A stretch of DNA of 14,561 bases from CAYXVU01 sp964468725 (GCA_964468725.1 CAYXVU010000154.1:1-14561); one strand, 5' to 3'; positions 1 to 7,466 are shown, counted from the stretch's first letter. Program-made: numbers and translations. Notes: generated by a model from the letters alone, not told the origin.

Positions 1-120
1 ATAACGCTCCGGGTGGGTCAGGTAATCGGCGATCCAGTCAACGATCTGATGGCCGTACCGGCGAAACTCTTCGGCATCCATGTCGCCGAGCGCGGGAGAG
101 TTCAAATCTGCTGTTGTCAT
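1..120 (-). CDS. PLP-dependent (group II) decarboxylase, N-terminal fragment
   Basis: This is the first 40 codons of a minus-strand gene that runs off the left edge of the window. The readable start is MTTADLNSPALGDMDAEEF, followed by RRYGHQIVDWIADYL and THPERY. That MD-x-EEFRR-x-GH-x-x-VDWIADYL-x-x-P-E-R-Y pattern is the typical N-terminus of aromatic-L-amino-acid (tyrosine/tryptophan/DOPA) decarboxylases and related pyridoxal-phosphate enzymes, where it forms part of the intertwined dimer arm. The catalytic lysine region lies outside the window, so substrate cannot be judged. The start ATG at 118-120 is chosen because homology runs to it; upstream there is only a weak AGGGC purine stretch. 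It lies 117 bp downstream of mqnC on the same strand and might be co-transcribed with it. The family call rests on a short but characteristic segment. Confidence 0.75.
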   Translation of the reverse strand, partial: MTTADLNSPALGDMDAEEFRRYGHQIVDWIADYLTHPERY

Positions 121-237
121 AGGTTCTGCCCTAAAAATTAGAGAGTCATGATTATGGGAATAGCCCCGCTGAAGACCAATAAAGAGAGAGGTCGTTCAAA
201 GTAATCAAGGGGCGCTCAATCTGTCGCTATCGTCGGC
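121..237. other. short intergenic spacer, nothing recognisable
   Basis: This 117-bp A+T-richer spacer separates two minus-strand genes. I see no convincing hairpin terminator, RNA gene or consensus promoter in it. Confidence 0.5.
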
Positions 238-1338
238 TCACACGGGTGCGGCGGCATCGAGGCGCACGTAATCGGCTTTGCGTTTACAGGGGGTGAAGCC
301 TTCGGCGATGATGGCGTCGCGCAACATCATCTCGGTGGCCTGATGATGTGCGCCCGCCGGACTGATGACATTCTCTTCGATCATGGTGCTGCCCAGGTCG
401 TTAGCGCCAAAGTGCAAACCGACCCGCCCAATGTCCAACCCCTGCGTCAGCCACGAAACTTGCACATTCGGGATGTTATCGAGGTAGAGCCGTCCAATCG
501 CCAACCAACGCAGGTACTCATCCGAGTGAATGCGGTCGGGAAAGACTTTGCCAATCGGCACATTGTCGGGTTGCAATGTCCAGGGGATGAAGGACACGAA
601 TCCGGGATTGCGGTCTTGCAAGGCGCGGAGTTTTTCGAGGTGTAACAAGCGATGATCGCGGGTCTCTCCCATCCCAAACATCATGGTCGCTGTCGTCGGA
701 ATGCCGAGCGAGTGCGCGACATCCATTACATTCAACCACTCTTCCGAATTGCAATGGGTGCGGCGTTTCTGGCGAATCTCGTCAACCAGTATCTCGCCGC
801 CGCCGCCGGGTATCGAATCGAGTCCGGCGGCGCGCAACTCTTTGAGCACGCCCTCAACGCCGAGCCCGGTGATCTTCGCCAGATGGTCAATCTCCGGCGG
901 CGAGAAGCAATGCAGATGAATTCGATAGCGGGTTTTCAGTTCGCTCAACAACCCGGTGTACCAACTGAGCGGCAGATCGGGATGCAAGCCGCCTTGCATC
1001 AACACGCCGCTGCCGCCGAGTTCGAGCGTCTCCTCGACCTTGCGAAAGATGGTCTCGTATTCATGCACATAACCCTCGGGCGAACCGGGCTTGCGATAGA
1101 AGGCGCAGAAGGCGCAGACCGATACGCAGACGTTCGAATAATTGACGTTGCGGTCAACCACATAGGTGACGATGTTGTCAGGGCGTAGCGACTGGCGTAG
1201 GGCATCGGCCAGTCGGCCAAGCTCAGCGGTTGGCGCAGCATCTTCGACGATTTTCCACTCTTCAAGTGAAAGCCGGTCGCGCGCTTCGAGGCGAGACAGC
1301 AAGCCGTCGAGGGCAGAGGTTACAATCAGGTTGTCCAT
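238..1338 (-). CDS. mqnC: Cyclic dehypoxanthinyl futalosine synthase (MqnC), menaquinone biosynthesis
   Basis: This 366-residue radical SAM enzyme cyclises dehypoxanthine futalosine in the futalosine route to menaquinone. The iron-sulfur ligands are visible as C71-x3-C75-x2-C78 in the segment NVCVSVCAFCAFYR. Family-diagnostic stretches follow: VLMQGGLHPDLPL, IHLHCFSPPEI, AGLDSIPGGGGEIL, TATMMFGMGET, VSFIPWTLQP and a C-terminal GSTMIEENVISPAGA. Together these separate it from the related aminofutalosine synthase MqnE. Length is normal and the protein looks intact. The reading frame stays open a further 36 codons upstream, but that extension is low-complexity intergenic sequence. The ATG at 1338 carries a GGAG Shine-Dalgarno sequence five bases away (1344-1347) and begins with the family-like MDNLIV. 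No other menaquinone gene is in the window, so the pathway is apparently scattered in this genome. The organism probably respires with menaquinone made by this route. Confidence 0.95.
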   Translation of the reverse strand: MDNLIVTSALDGLLSRLEARDRLSLEEWKIVEDAAPTAELGRLADALRQSLRPDNIVTYVVDRNVNYSNVCVSVCAFCAFYRKPGSPEGYVHEYETIFRKVEETLELGGSGVLMQGGLHPDLPLSWYTGLLSELKTRYRIHLHCFSPPEIDHLAKITGLGVEGVLKELRAAGLDSIPGGGGEILVDEIRQKRRTHCNSEEWLNVMDVAHSLGIPTTATMMFGMGETRDHRLLHLEKLRALQDRNPGFVSFIPWTLQPDNVPIGKVFPDRIHSDEYLRWLAIGRLYLDNIPNVQVSWLTQGLDIGRVGLHFGANDLGSTMIEENVISPAGAHHQATEMMLRDAIIAEGFTPCKRKADYVRLDAAAPV

Positions 1339-1354
1339 AATTTCTCCGCTGGGG

Positions 1355-1383
1355 ATTATAACGAAAAGTGAAAAGGGCACAAA
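1355..1383 (-). promoter_or_regulatory. possible promoter of mqnC
   Basis: The minus strand has a perfect TATAAT at 1355-1360. About 16 bp further upstream is a weak -35-like TTGTGC (1377-1382). Transcription would begin near 1348, leaving a leader of only about ten bases that still includes the GGAG ribosome site. The -10 match is good and the -35 poor. Confidence 0.4.
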
Positions 1384-1408
1384 ACCGGCATCTCGGAGCA
1401 AACCGTGA

Positions 1409-1496
1409 GGCCGCAGGCAGAAGGGTGAAGGGAGCAAACAGAGCAAAGAATGCAGACCGCAGGGGGAGGCAAGCTGTTCATCCTTCTCCTGCGGCC
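1409..1496. repeat. imperfect inverted repeat in divergent intergenic region
   Basis: GGCCGCAGGCAGAAGG at 1409-1424 is matched by CCTTCTCCTGCGGCC at 1482-1496 on the opposite strand, with one base less. The arms are about 57 bp apart. The surrounding purine-rich blocks (AAGGGTGAAGGG, GAGCAAACAGAGCAAAG) give a low-complexity character. It lies between mqnC and the hydrolase gene, in a 283-bp region with no gene. Function is unknown; it could be a degenerate dispersed repeat. Confidence 0.4.
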
Positions 1497-1521
1497 TTTC
1501 TCCTCGCTCTCGAAAGAACTC

Positions 1522-1549
1522 TTGTCAAAAATCGCCGTTTCGATATACT
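1522..1549 (+). promoter_or_regulatory. sigma70-like promoter for the alpha/beta-hydrolase gene
   Basis: TTGTCA at 1522-1527 and TATACT at 1544-1549 are separated by 16 bp, five of six matches each to the -35 and -10 consensus. The predicted start near 1556 gives a leader of roughly 65-95 bases before the gene at 1622 or its internal ATG at 1649. Confidence 0.65.
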
Positions 1550-1621
1550 CGCCGTTGAATCGTTCCCGCAAAACGTGCTTTTGCCCCTGTCGTTCGACCC
1601 GCCCCAAATGGTCAATAGGCT

Positions 1622-2611
1622 ATGGCAATATCAAAAGTTAAGCGCACGATGTTCAAGCGCATCTTCTGGGTCTTCGTCCCGGCAGTGCTGGTTCTGTTTG
1701 GCGGTGTTGCGATGCTGAGTTTCTATCTGGTGCACAAGCTCTCCCATCCGCCGCGTGTTCCTTTGTTCACCTCGCCGCGCGATTTCAATGTCATCTTTCA
1801 AAAACCGATGTGGAGCGACGACAAGTGGAAGACCGGCGACGGGCTGGAAAGTGTCGGTTGGTTTCTGACGCAAGGCAAGCCCGCGCCCGCTATCATTCTC
1901 AGCCATTCGTATGGTTCGAATCGTTCGGAACTTATGACTTTGGGATTCGAATTGTGGAAGGCCGGTTATCATGTTTTGCTCTACGATATGCGCGGGCATG
2001 GCGAAAGCACTGTGAAGTGGTCGGGGCTGGGGAGCTATGAACAAGAAGACGTGCTATCGGCGATCAACTATTTGAAGAGCCTCAAAACCGAAGAGGGGCA
2101 GCACACATTGGATGGGCGCATCGGGCTCTACGGGGTCGGGTTAGGTGGCTATGCCTCGCTTGCGGCTTCGACGCAAGATGCCGCCGTCAAAGCCATCGCC
2201 GTTGATTCGCCGTACCCGGATGTCAGACACTTCATCAATCACCGTTTGAAGTTGATGGTCGGCAGCGAAAAAAATATCGTCCACGATATGATTGATTCGG
2301 CGTGGGCGGCCCAACTCTCTGACCTGACGCTGCAACTCTACTTACTCAGGCGTTCGGAGACTTCCGAAGCCGAGGTTGCTTCAGCCCTTGCGCGACCGAC
2401 TCTCTTCCTGACCGGCCCGGATGCCGGGGCGTTGGCTGACCTGACACGCGAGTTGTATGGTAAAGCCAAAGAACCGAAGCAATTCATCGAGATAGACAAG
2501 ACTCGGCTGGATCGCCTATATGACCAATCGGCAACTTATGACGCGCGCATCGTCACGTTTTTCCGCGACACCATACCGACCAAAGCGACCAATTTAATGC
2601 GTCCGAAATAG
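1622..2611 (+). CDS. Membrane-anchored alpha/beta-hydrolase-fold protein lacking the catalytic serine
   Basis: This 329-residue protein starts with a hydrophobic anchor (FWVFVPAVLVLFGGVAMLSF) followed by an alpha/beta-hydrolase fold of the serine aminopeptidase/BAAT-like kind. The strand-turn motifs are readable: IILSHSYGSNRSE (oxyanion-hole region), LLYDMRGHGES, then the nucleophile elbow IGLYGVGLGG. The elbow should be G-x-S-x-G, but residue 173 is Gly (codon GGG), not Ser. No histidine is found where the catalytic His is expected near the C-terminus; the region reads RLDRLYDQSATYD. The fold therefore seems kept while the active site is lost, suggesting a pseudoenzyme or an unusual mechanism. 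The first ATG (1622) has no clear ribosome site. An in-frame ATG at 1649 (MFKRIF) would put the anchor closer to the N-terminus and is an alternative start. A strong promoter lies upstream. The physiological role is not known. Confidence 0.8.
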   Translation: MAISKVKRTMFKRIFWVFVPAVLVLFGGVAMLSFYLVHKLSHPPRVPLFTSPRDFNVIFQKPMWSDDKWKTGDGLESVGWFLTQGKPAPAIILSHSYGSNRSELMTLGFELWKAGYHVLLYDMRGHGESTVKWSGLGSYEQEDVLSAINYLKSLKTEEGQHTLDGRIGLYGVGLGGYASLAASTQDAAVKAIAVDSPYPDVRHFINHRLKLMVGSEKNIVHDMIDSAWAAQLSDLTLQLYLLRRSETSEAEVASALARPTLFLTGPDAGALADLTRELYGKAKEPKQFIEIDKTRLDRLYDQSATYDARIVTFFRDTIPTKATNLMRPK

Positions 2612-2622
2612 ACGAGAGGTGA

Positions 2623-2650
2623 AATCGGCGCGAGCGGCACGCGCCCGATT
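2623..2650. terminator. hairpin between convergent genes, possible bidirectional terminator
   Basis: AATCGGCGCG (2623-2632) pairs with CGCGCCCGATT (2640-2650) as a ten-base-pair stem with one bulged C and a seven-base loop. It sits in the 72-bp gap between two genes that point at each other. No good T tract follows on either strand, so efficiency is uncertain. Confidence 0.45.
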
Positions 2651-2683
2651 GGGCATTCGGTTTCGCACCCAAACTTGCCGCGC

Positions 2684-4351
2684 TCAGGGTTTTCGCAAAG
2701 CGACGCGCACCGCAATCGCGCGTCTCTGACTGCCAAGCCTCTCGGTGGAGAGGCGCGCATCGTTTTCCAACCTCGCAATCCAGTCCGCTGAGGTGAAGAG
2801 AATCAAACTCGATTCCGTCGCTAAGACTTCGGCTACGCGATCTTCGTGCAGCGCGTTGAACAATGTGCCATCACCCGTTCCGCACAGCACACGCCCTTCG
2901 GTATAAAAGACCGGCGCAAACTCTTTCATAATGAAAAAGCCGACCTTCTCACCCGGTCGGAGCGATTGTGCAACCTCTACAGACAAGTCGTGCAGGCTGA
3001 GACGCTCGTTGAGCTTTACAAAAGCCAATCCGACAGTCCCGACAACTACGCTGACAACGACGAGCGCCGTCATGCCGATAACCGCTCGGCGGCGGCGCGC
3101 GACCATACATCCTGTGGCCAACAGGCTCACACTGATTGGCAACCCACTCAAGGCTCCGTTCCAACCGATTATGCTAACCCCTTCGCGTCGTAAAAAGATC
3201 ACAAAGGCTACGCCGATAACCAACAACAACATTGCCGTCAACCACCCTCCAATGATCTGTAACCGCGAAGGCGCGACGGATAAAAACTCTTCCACTTCGA
3301 CAGCCACGATGATGGCCAGCGCGGGAAAGACAGGCAACAAATACCCCGGCAGCTTCGATTCGGAGAAGGAAAAGAAGAGCAGCGGCAGCAACACCCATAT
3401 CCAGGAGAATAGGAGCAGAGAATCTTTTACGTTGCTGCGCGGGCGCAATCGCCTGAGTCGCGCGCTCGCCGGAAGCAGAAAGAAGGTCCAGGGCAACACT
3501 CCTGCGAGCGCAATAAAGAGATAAAAATAGAAGGGCTGAGGATGATGATGCTGCGCGGTCAGATACCGCTGAAAATGATGCTCGATAAAAAACTCATCAA
3601 TGAATGCTCGTCCGTGCGCCAGCGTCACCGGCAAATACCAGCTTGATGAAACGAGGAGAAATACGGCGATGCCAACCAAACAATCGGGCCAACGAAGCTC
3701 TCTCCAGCGCCCAGTGGCAATCAAATGCAAACCCAGTATGGCGACGACAAAGAATACGCCCACCAACCCTTTCGCTAACATCGCCGCGCCGGTCATCGCC
3801 CAACACATCACCCAAAAGAGCTTGCGCGCCCGCCCGCTCGTAACCGTGAACAAGAACCCTGCCAACAAAGCCACGCTTAATGCACAGGTCAATACCATGT
3901 CGGTGGTCACCGACCGCGCAAAGGCGATGAAGATGCCGCTCGTCGCCAACACAAAAGCGGCGATCCAAGCCAGTTTCACCGACACGACTCGTTTGAGGGC
4001 AATGAACAGAAAGAGCACAACAATTAACGCCCCTGCTGCCGAGGGAAAGCGCGCAGCGAATTCGCCGACGCCAAACAAATAATAAGCGCCCGCCGCCATC
4101 CAGTAGAGCAGCACCGGTTTTTCAAACCACAAACATCCAGCCAGCCGCGTCGTCACCCAATCGCCGCTGACAAACATTTCGCGCGCCACTTCGGCATAGC
4201 GCGGCTCATCCGGGCCAACCAGATAGAGTTGTCCGAGTCCGAAAAAAAAGGTGATCGCGGCCAGCGCCAGCAAGGCGACGAGAGCCATGCGACGCTTGGC
4301 ATCGTGCGGCGGCTCTTCTATTATTTTTGCTTCGTTATGATCGTCCGTCAT
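2684..4351 (-). CDS. GT39/ArnT-like polytopic membrane glycosyltransferase
   Basis: This 555-residue, very hydrophobic protein resembles the ArnT/protein-mannosyltransferase (GT-C fold) family. These enzymes use polyprenyl-phosphate sugars outside the inner membrane to glycosylate lipids or proteins. After the first membrane helix comes the diagnostic acidic motif GPDEPRYAEVAREM (D48-E49), then GDWVTTRLAG and FEKPVLLYWM, then about ten further helices and a soluble C-terminal tail. The hallmark FSFSESKLPGYLLPVFPAL stretch is also present. Length suits the family. The first ATG (4351) has no obvious Shine-Dalgarno sequence; an in-frame ATG at 4288, just before the first helix, is an alternative. 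It is divergent from a sugar-nucleotide dehydrogenase-like gene, which fits a role in envelope glycan or lipid A decoration. The acceptor and sugar cannot be read from sequence, so I do not assign arnT. Confidence 0.85.
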   Translation of the reverse strand: MTDDHNEAKIIEEPPHDAKRRMALVALLALAAITFFFGLGQLYLVGPDEPRYAEVAREMFVSGDWVTTRLAGCLWFEKPVLLYWMAAGAYYLFGVGEFAARFPSAAGALIVVLFLFIALKRVVSVKLAWIAAFVLATSGIFIAFARSVTTDMVLTCALSVALLAGFLFTVTSGRARKLFWVMCWAMTGAAMLAKGLVGVFFVVAILGLHLIATGRWRELRWPDCLVGIAVFLLVSSSWYLPVTLAHGRAFIDEFFIEHHFQRYLTAQHHHPQPFYFYLFIALAGVLPWTFFLLPASARLRRLRPRSNVKDSLLLFSWIWVLLPLLFFSFSESKLPGYLLPVFPALAIIVAVEVEEFLSVAPSRLQIIGGWLTAMLLLVIGVAFVIFLRREGVSIIGWNGALSGLPISVSLLATGCMVARRRRAVIGMTALVVVSVVVGTVGLAFVKLNERLSLHDLSVEVAQSLRPGEKVGFFIMKEFAPVFYTEGRVLCGTGDGTLFNALHEDRVAEVLATESSLILFTSADWIARLENDARLSTERLGSQRRAIAVRVALRKP

Positions 4352-4381
4352 CGAGTCTTATCTATATCATCGGATCCGTCG

Positions 4382-4405
4382 GCTTCGGCTCACCCTCTCC
4401 GAAGC
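4382..4405. promoter_or_regulatory. inverted repeat in the divergent promoter region
   Basis: GCTTCGG (4382-4388) and CCGAAGC (4399-4405) form a perfect seven-base inverted repeat around a ten-base spacer. It lies in the 131-bp region between divergent genes starting at 4351 (minus) and 4483 (plus). It may be an operator or a leader hairpin. A CATAAT at 4456-4461 could be a -10 for the rightward gene, but no -35 partner is evident. Confidence 0.3.
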
Positions 4406-4482
4406 AACGCGCCATCAGTCTACTCTTCAGCCCGAATCGCGCAAAGCCGCGCGATCATAATAGCCTTCGGGAGCAACTGCAT

Positions 4483-5436
4483 ATGATTAAAGTAGCGGTC
4501 ATCGGCGTCGGCAATTTCGGACGCGAACACGCGCGCGTCTACCACGAATTGGCAGATGCGGAACTAGTCGCCGTCTGTGACCCTGACGAAGCCAGCGGGC
4601 GCGAAGTTGCCACCCAGTACGGCGTCGAATGGGTCAAAGATTATCAAGACCTGATCGGCAGAGTTGAGGCCGTGAGTTTGGTCGTTCCGACCTTCAGCCA
4701 TCATCCGATTGCCTGCTCGTTGCTGGAAGCCCAAATCGCCGTACTCGTCGAAAAGCCCATCGCCCGCACCGTTGGAGAAGCCGACGAAATGATCGAAACG
4801 GCAACCCGCACCGGCACGGTCTTGCAGGTCGGACACCTCGAACGCTTCAACCCTGCGGTGGTGGCGGCAAAGCAGATCGTCACCCGCCCGCTCTTTTTCG
4901 AAGCCCATCGCTTGAGCCTGTTCACGCCGCGCAGCCTTGATATTGATGTGGTATTGGATTTGATGATTCACGATCTGGATGTCGTGTTGTCCTTTGTCCG
5001 TAGCGAGGTGGCAGAGATTCGCGCGGCGGGCGTTCCGATCCTGACGCCAAAAATTGATATTGCGAATGCGCGGCTTGAATTCACAGATGGCTGCGTCGTC
5101 AACCTGACGGCCAGCCGCGTGTCAGGGGAAAAGGTTCGCAAAGTCAGGTTCTTTCAGCCACACGAATATGTTTCGATTGATTACGCGGCGCAAGAAGCCG
5201 CTATCATCAGCGTCAAACCGAGCGCAACGGGCAGGCTGGAATTCAACAGTCGCCCTCTCGATTTCCAACGCGGCGAATCGTTGCGGCTGGAGATCGAATC
5301 CTTCCTGCGCGCTGTGCGGGGTGAGCCGGTGCAGACGACGGGCGAGCAAGGCCGTCGCGCATTGGCGGTAGCAGTAAACATCATTGACAAGATTCGCGAG
5401 CACGCCGAGCGCGCGGGGGTGCCGTTTTTCGGCTGA
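4483..5436 (+). CDS. Gfo/Idh/MocA-family oxidoreductase (GnnA-like sugar-nucleotide dehydrogenase?)
   Basis: This 317-residue NAD(P)-dependent oxidoreductase opens with a Rossmann nucleotide-binding motif, VAVIGVGNFG (G8-x-G10-x2-G13). It then has the family signature EKP at residues 90-92 in VLVEKPIA, with the GHLERFNPAV segment after it. The C-terminal half contains DVVLDLMIHDLDVVLSFV, typical of the subset that acts on UDP-N-acetylglucosamine-type sugars and is often found beside lipid A genes. A 3-dehydrogenase role (GnnA-like) is therefore plausible but inferred. The frame is open upstream to 4327, but that part overlaps the divergent promoter region. The ATG at 4483 has GGGAG at 4469-4473 and starts directly with the first beta strand. 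The next gene begins 44 bp after its stop and is probably co-transcribed. The divergent GT39 glycosyltransferase supports an envelope-sugar role. Confidence 0.88.
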   Translation: MIKVAVIGVGNFGREHARVYHELADAELVAVCDPDEASGREVATQYGVEWVKDYQDLIGRVEAVSLVVPTFSHHPIACSLLEAQIAVLVEKPIARTVGEADEMIETATRTGTVLQVGHLERFNPAVVAAKQIVTRPLFFEAHRLSLFTPRSLDIDVVLDLMIHDLDVVLSFVRSEVAEIRAAGVPILTPKIDIANARLEFTDGCVVNLTASRVSGEKVRKVRFFQPHEYVSIDYAAQEAAIISVKPSATGRLEFNSRPLDFQRGESLRLEIESFLRAVRGEPVQTTGEQGRRALAVAVNIIDKIREHAERAGVPFFG

Positions 5437-5466
5437 GCAACAAATCAATGGCTCAAACTTTTCAAC

Positions 5467-5473
5467 AAGGGGG
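5467..5473 (+). promoter_or_regulatory. ribosome binding site fixing the M61 peptidase start
   Basis: AAGGGGG lies seven bases before the ATG at 5481. This favours that start over the in-frame ATG at 5448, and it places a clean signal peptide at the N-terminus. Confidence 0.75.
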
Positions 5474-5480
5474 TTCAACG

Positions 5481-7031
5481 ATGGTCAAACGAACGGCTCT
5501 TCCAATCTTCTTTTTTATCTGCTTCACTCTCGGTTTCGTCGCCGCACCGGCAGCCGGTGCACAAAACCGGCAACTCAAAATCGAATATACGGTCACCGTC
5601 GCAGATATTGACAAACAGCTTTTTCACGTCACAACGGATATTCAAAACCTCAAACAGCCACACCTGCTGCTCTCCTTGCCGACCTGGACGCCGGGTTGGT
5701 ACACCATCGAAAACTATGCGAAGAACATCTTGCGGTTTCACTTCACCGATGCTAAGGGCGCGCGCTTATCGCATCAAATGACGCGCAAACAGACGTGGCG
5801 CGTCGAAACCGACGGACTCGATCACCTCAAAGTCGAATTCGATTATCAAGCAAAAGTGTTGGCGCTCAATCAAGCACGCATTGCCCAAGATTTCGCTTTC
5901 TTCACCGGCACGCAACTCTTTTTGCTTGCCGAAGGCCACCGCCATACGCCCGCCACCGTTCGTTTCAAGGTTCCCGAAGATTGGCAGATCATATCAGCGC
6001 TCAAAGAGACGAACGACCCGATGATCTTCGCCGCACCCGATTATGACACGCTGCTCGATAGCCCGACCGTGATGGGCAAATTCGATGTCACGCGGTTCGA
6101 TGTCAAGGGCAAGCCGCATTACTTCGTCGCCACTCCCGCAGGCGTCTTTGCCAAAGAGAAGGCGGACAAACTGACCGACTATCTGAAGAAGATCACTGCC
6201 GCACAGAGCGCAATTTTCGGCGACCTGCCTTATGAAAAGTATGTCTACTTTTACTTCTTTCAACGCGCCGAATCGAACGCCGGAGGCGGGTTGGAACATG
6301 CCAACTCGCACGTTGGCTTTATGCCCGCCGGTCAATCAACCATGCCGGAATGGATGATTGGCTTGCTCGCCCATGAATTCTTTCACACATGGAATGTGAA
6401 GCGATTTCGTTCGGTCGAGATGTGGCCCTACGATTATTCGCGTGAGAATGAGACGCCGATGTTGTGGGTTTCGGAAGGCTTTACGAATTACTACACCAAC
6501 GTGTCGCTCTATCGCGCCGGACTCAACAGTCAAGAGCAGTTTCTCAACAGCGTCGCGGGCGCCATCAGTGGCGTAGAGAACAACGAGGCGCGCAATTATA
6601 TTTCGCCTGCCGATGCTTCGACTTCGACGTGGCTCGGTTACGACACCCCTGTAGCTTTCGGCATCTCATACTACACACAGGGTCAGAACCTCGGCGCGTT
6701 GCTCGATCTTTCCCTGCTGCACGACACCAACTGTACGGCGCGGCTTGATGATGTTATGCGCGCGCTCTACCGCGACTATTACCAAAAGAACCGAGGGTTC
6801 GCGATGAGCGATGTGCTGGCGATCATCAATAAATTGGCGAAGCGCGATTATCGAGATTTCTTTCGTCGCTACATTCAAGGCGTTGAGATACCGCCCTACG
6901 ACAAGATTCTCGGTTACGCAGGCTATCGGGTCGAGCAACAGGGCAACACGCGGCGACTCGTTTCGGTTGACAGTCCTTCTCCTGAACAGATGAAAGTGCG
7001 CGGGGCTTGGCTGCACCCAAACGGACAGTGA
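5481..7031 (+). CDS. Secreted M61-family zinc metallopeptidase lacking the PDZ domain
   Basis: This 516-residue exported peptidase is of the glycyl aminopeptidase (M61) family. An N-terminal signal peptide (MVKRTALPIFFFICF, then a cleavage-like AAGAQ) precedes the beta-rich M61 N-domain with LPTWTPGWYTIENYAKNI. The catalytic domain has the zinc motif H298-E-F-F-H302 within LLAHEFFHTWNVKRF and the third ligand E332 in WVSEGFTNYY. Both are intact, so an active enzyme is expected in the periplasm or outside. Family members are usually about 600 residues, with a C-terminal PDZ domain after the DKILGYAGYR segment. Here the protein ends about 40 residues past that point, so the PDZ domain is absent. 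It follows the Gfo/Idh gene by 44 bp and is closed by a hairpin at 7041-7072. The substrate is unknown. Confidence 0.92.
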   Translation: MVKRTALPIFFFICFTLGFVAAPAAGAQNRQLKIEYTVTVADIDKQLFHVTTDIQNLKQPHLLLSLPTWTPGWYTIENYAKNILRFHFTDAKGARLSHQMTRKQTWRVETDGLDHLKVEFDYQAKVLALNQARIAQDFAFFTGTQLFLLAEGHRHTPATVRFKVPEDWQIISALKETNDPMIFAAPDYDTLLDSPTVMGKFDVTRFDVKGKPHYFVATPAGVFAKEKADKLTDYLKKITAAQSAIFGDLPYEKYVYFYFFQRAESNAGGGLEHANSHVGFMPAGQSTMPEWMIGLLAHEFFHTWNVKRFRSVEMWPYDYSRENETPMLWVSEGFTNYYTNVSLYRAGLNSQEQFLNSVAGAISGVENNEARNYISPADASTSTWLGYDTPVAFGISYYTQGQNLGALLDLSLLHDTNCTARLDDVMRALYRDYYQKNRGFAMSDVLAIINKLAKRDYRDFFRRYIQGVEIPPYDKILGYAGYRVEQQGNTRRLVSVDSPSPEQMKVRGAWLHPNGQ

Positions 7032-7040
7032 GAGATGTAA

Positions 7041-7072
7041 AAGACCGGAGTCAAAAATCTGATGCCGGTCTT
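7041..7072 (+). terminator. hairpin terminator after the M61 gene
   Basis: AAGACCGG (7041-7048) pairs perfectly with CCGGTCTT (7065-7072). The inner TCA/TGA can extend the stem. A T-rich but interrupted stretch (CTGAATCTTGCTTTC) follows. It lies ten bases past the M61 stop codon and upstream of the next promoter, as expected for a transcription stop. Confidence 0.55.
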
Positions 7073-7092
7073 CTGAATCTTGCTTTCTGCAT

Positions 7093-7121
7093 TCTGTATT
7101 TCGTCGGCTGTCGAGTATAAT
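7093..7121 (+). promoter_or_regulatory. probable promoter of the membrane-protein/methyltransferase/sulfatase-like operon
   Basis: A perfect TATAAT lies at 7116-7121 with a weak -35-like TCTGTA 17 bp upstream (7093-7098). The start of transcription would be near 7128, about 30 bases before the ATG at 7159. Because the -10 overlaps an in-frame ATG at 7120, that ATG is unlikely to be the translation start. Confidence 0.5.
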
Positions 7122-7158
7122 GCCTAGTCTTACGCAGGCAGCAGGAACGGAGAGAGTT

Positions 7159-7401
7159 ATGCGGTTTTATAGATTCTTTTGGTTAGGGCTGGCCATTTTG
7201 GTGGTTGCAGAGACGCGCGTCTATGCCTACACCGACCCCGGTTCAGGGACGTTGATTTTGCAGATTCTCCTTGCCGCTTTCTTCGGGCTGATGTTCTACA
7301 TTCGTCGGATCATCGCTTGGGTACGCAGCAAGGTGCTACCGCGCAGCTCTGCGCCCGAAGAGGATGGGGCGACAGCGGGAACGGAAGAGATTCAACCTTG
7401 A
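7159..7401 (+). CDS. Small membrane protein with YTDPGSG motif
   Basis: This 80-residue protein has an N-terminal hydrophobic helix or signal anchor (FFWLGLAILVVA), then the conserved-looking stretch YTDPGSGTLILQILLAAFF. A second membrane helix (LLAAFFGLMFYIRRI) and a polar acidic tail follow. GGAG at 7149-7152 lies six bases before the ATG, which is preferred over the upstream in-frame ATG at 7120 because that one sits in the -10 promoter element. I recognise the YTDPGSG type as a small uncharacterised protein seen beside membrane sulfatase or phosphoglycerol-transferase genes; no biochemical role is known to me. Position, first in a run of three same-strand genes, suggests it assists the membrane sulfatase-like enzyme encoded at the end of the unit. 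Confidence 0.8.
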   Translation: MRFYRFFWLGLAILVVAETRVYAYTDPGSGTLILQILLAAFFGLMFYIRRIIAWVRSKVLPRSSAPEEDGATAGTEEIQP

Positions 7402-7411
7402 ACCAGCCGAC

Positions 7412-7466
7412 CCGGGAGCGGAAAGCGGTATCCGGTCAACAGCAACGACACGCCTTCGTTTCGTTC
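7412..7466. repeat. 55-bp sequence duplicated across the scaffold gap, left copy
   Basis: These 55 bases, ending exactly at the first N, are identical to 7567-7621, which begins exactly at the last N. A 55-bp exact overlap of contig ends is a common de Bruijn k-mer length. The two copies are therefore probably one real sequence, or an unresolved repeat, rather than two separate loci. Confidence 0.85.

Noticed and set aside
652..1188. Plus-strand 178-residue reading frame
   Set aside because: It lies wholly inside mqnC on the other strand and shows no family similarity.
2931..3524. Plus-strand 197-residue reading frame
   Set aside because: It is antisense to the membrane glycosyltransferase and rich in Thr/Arg/Ser as expected from reversed hydrophobic codons.
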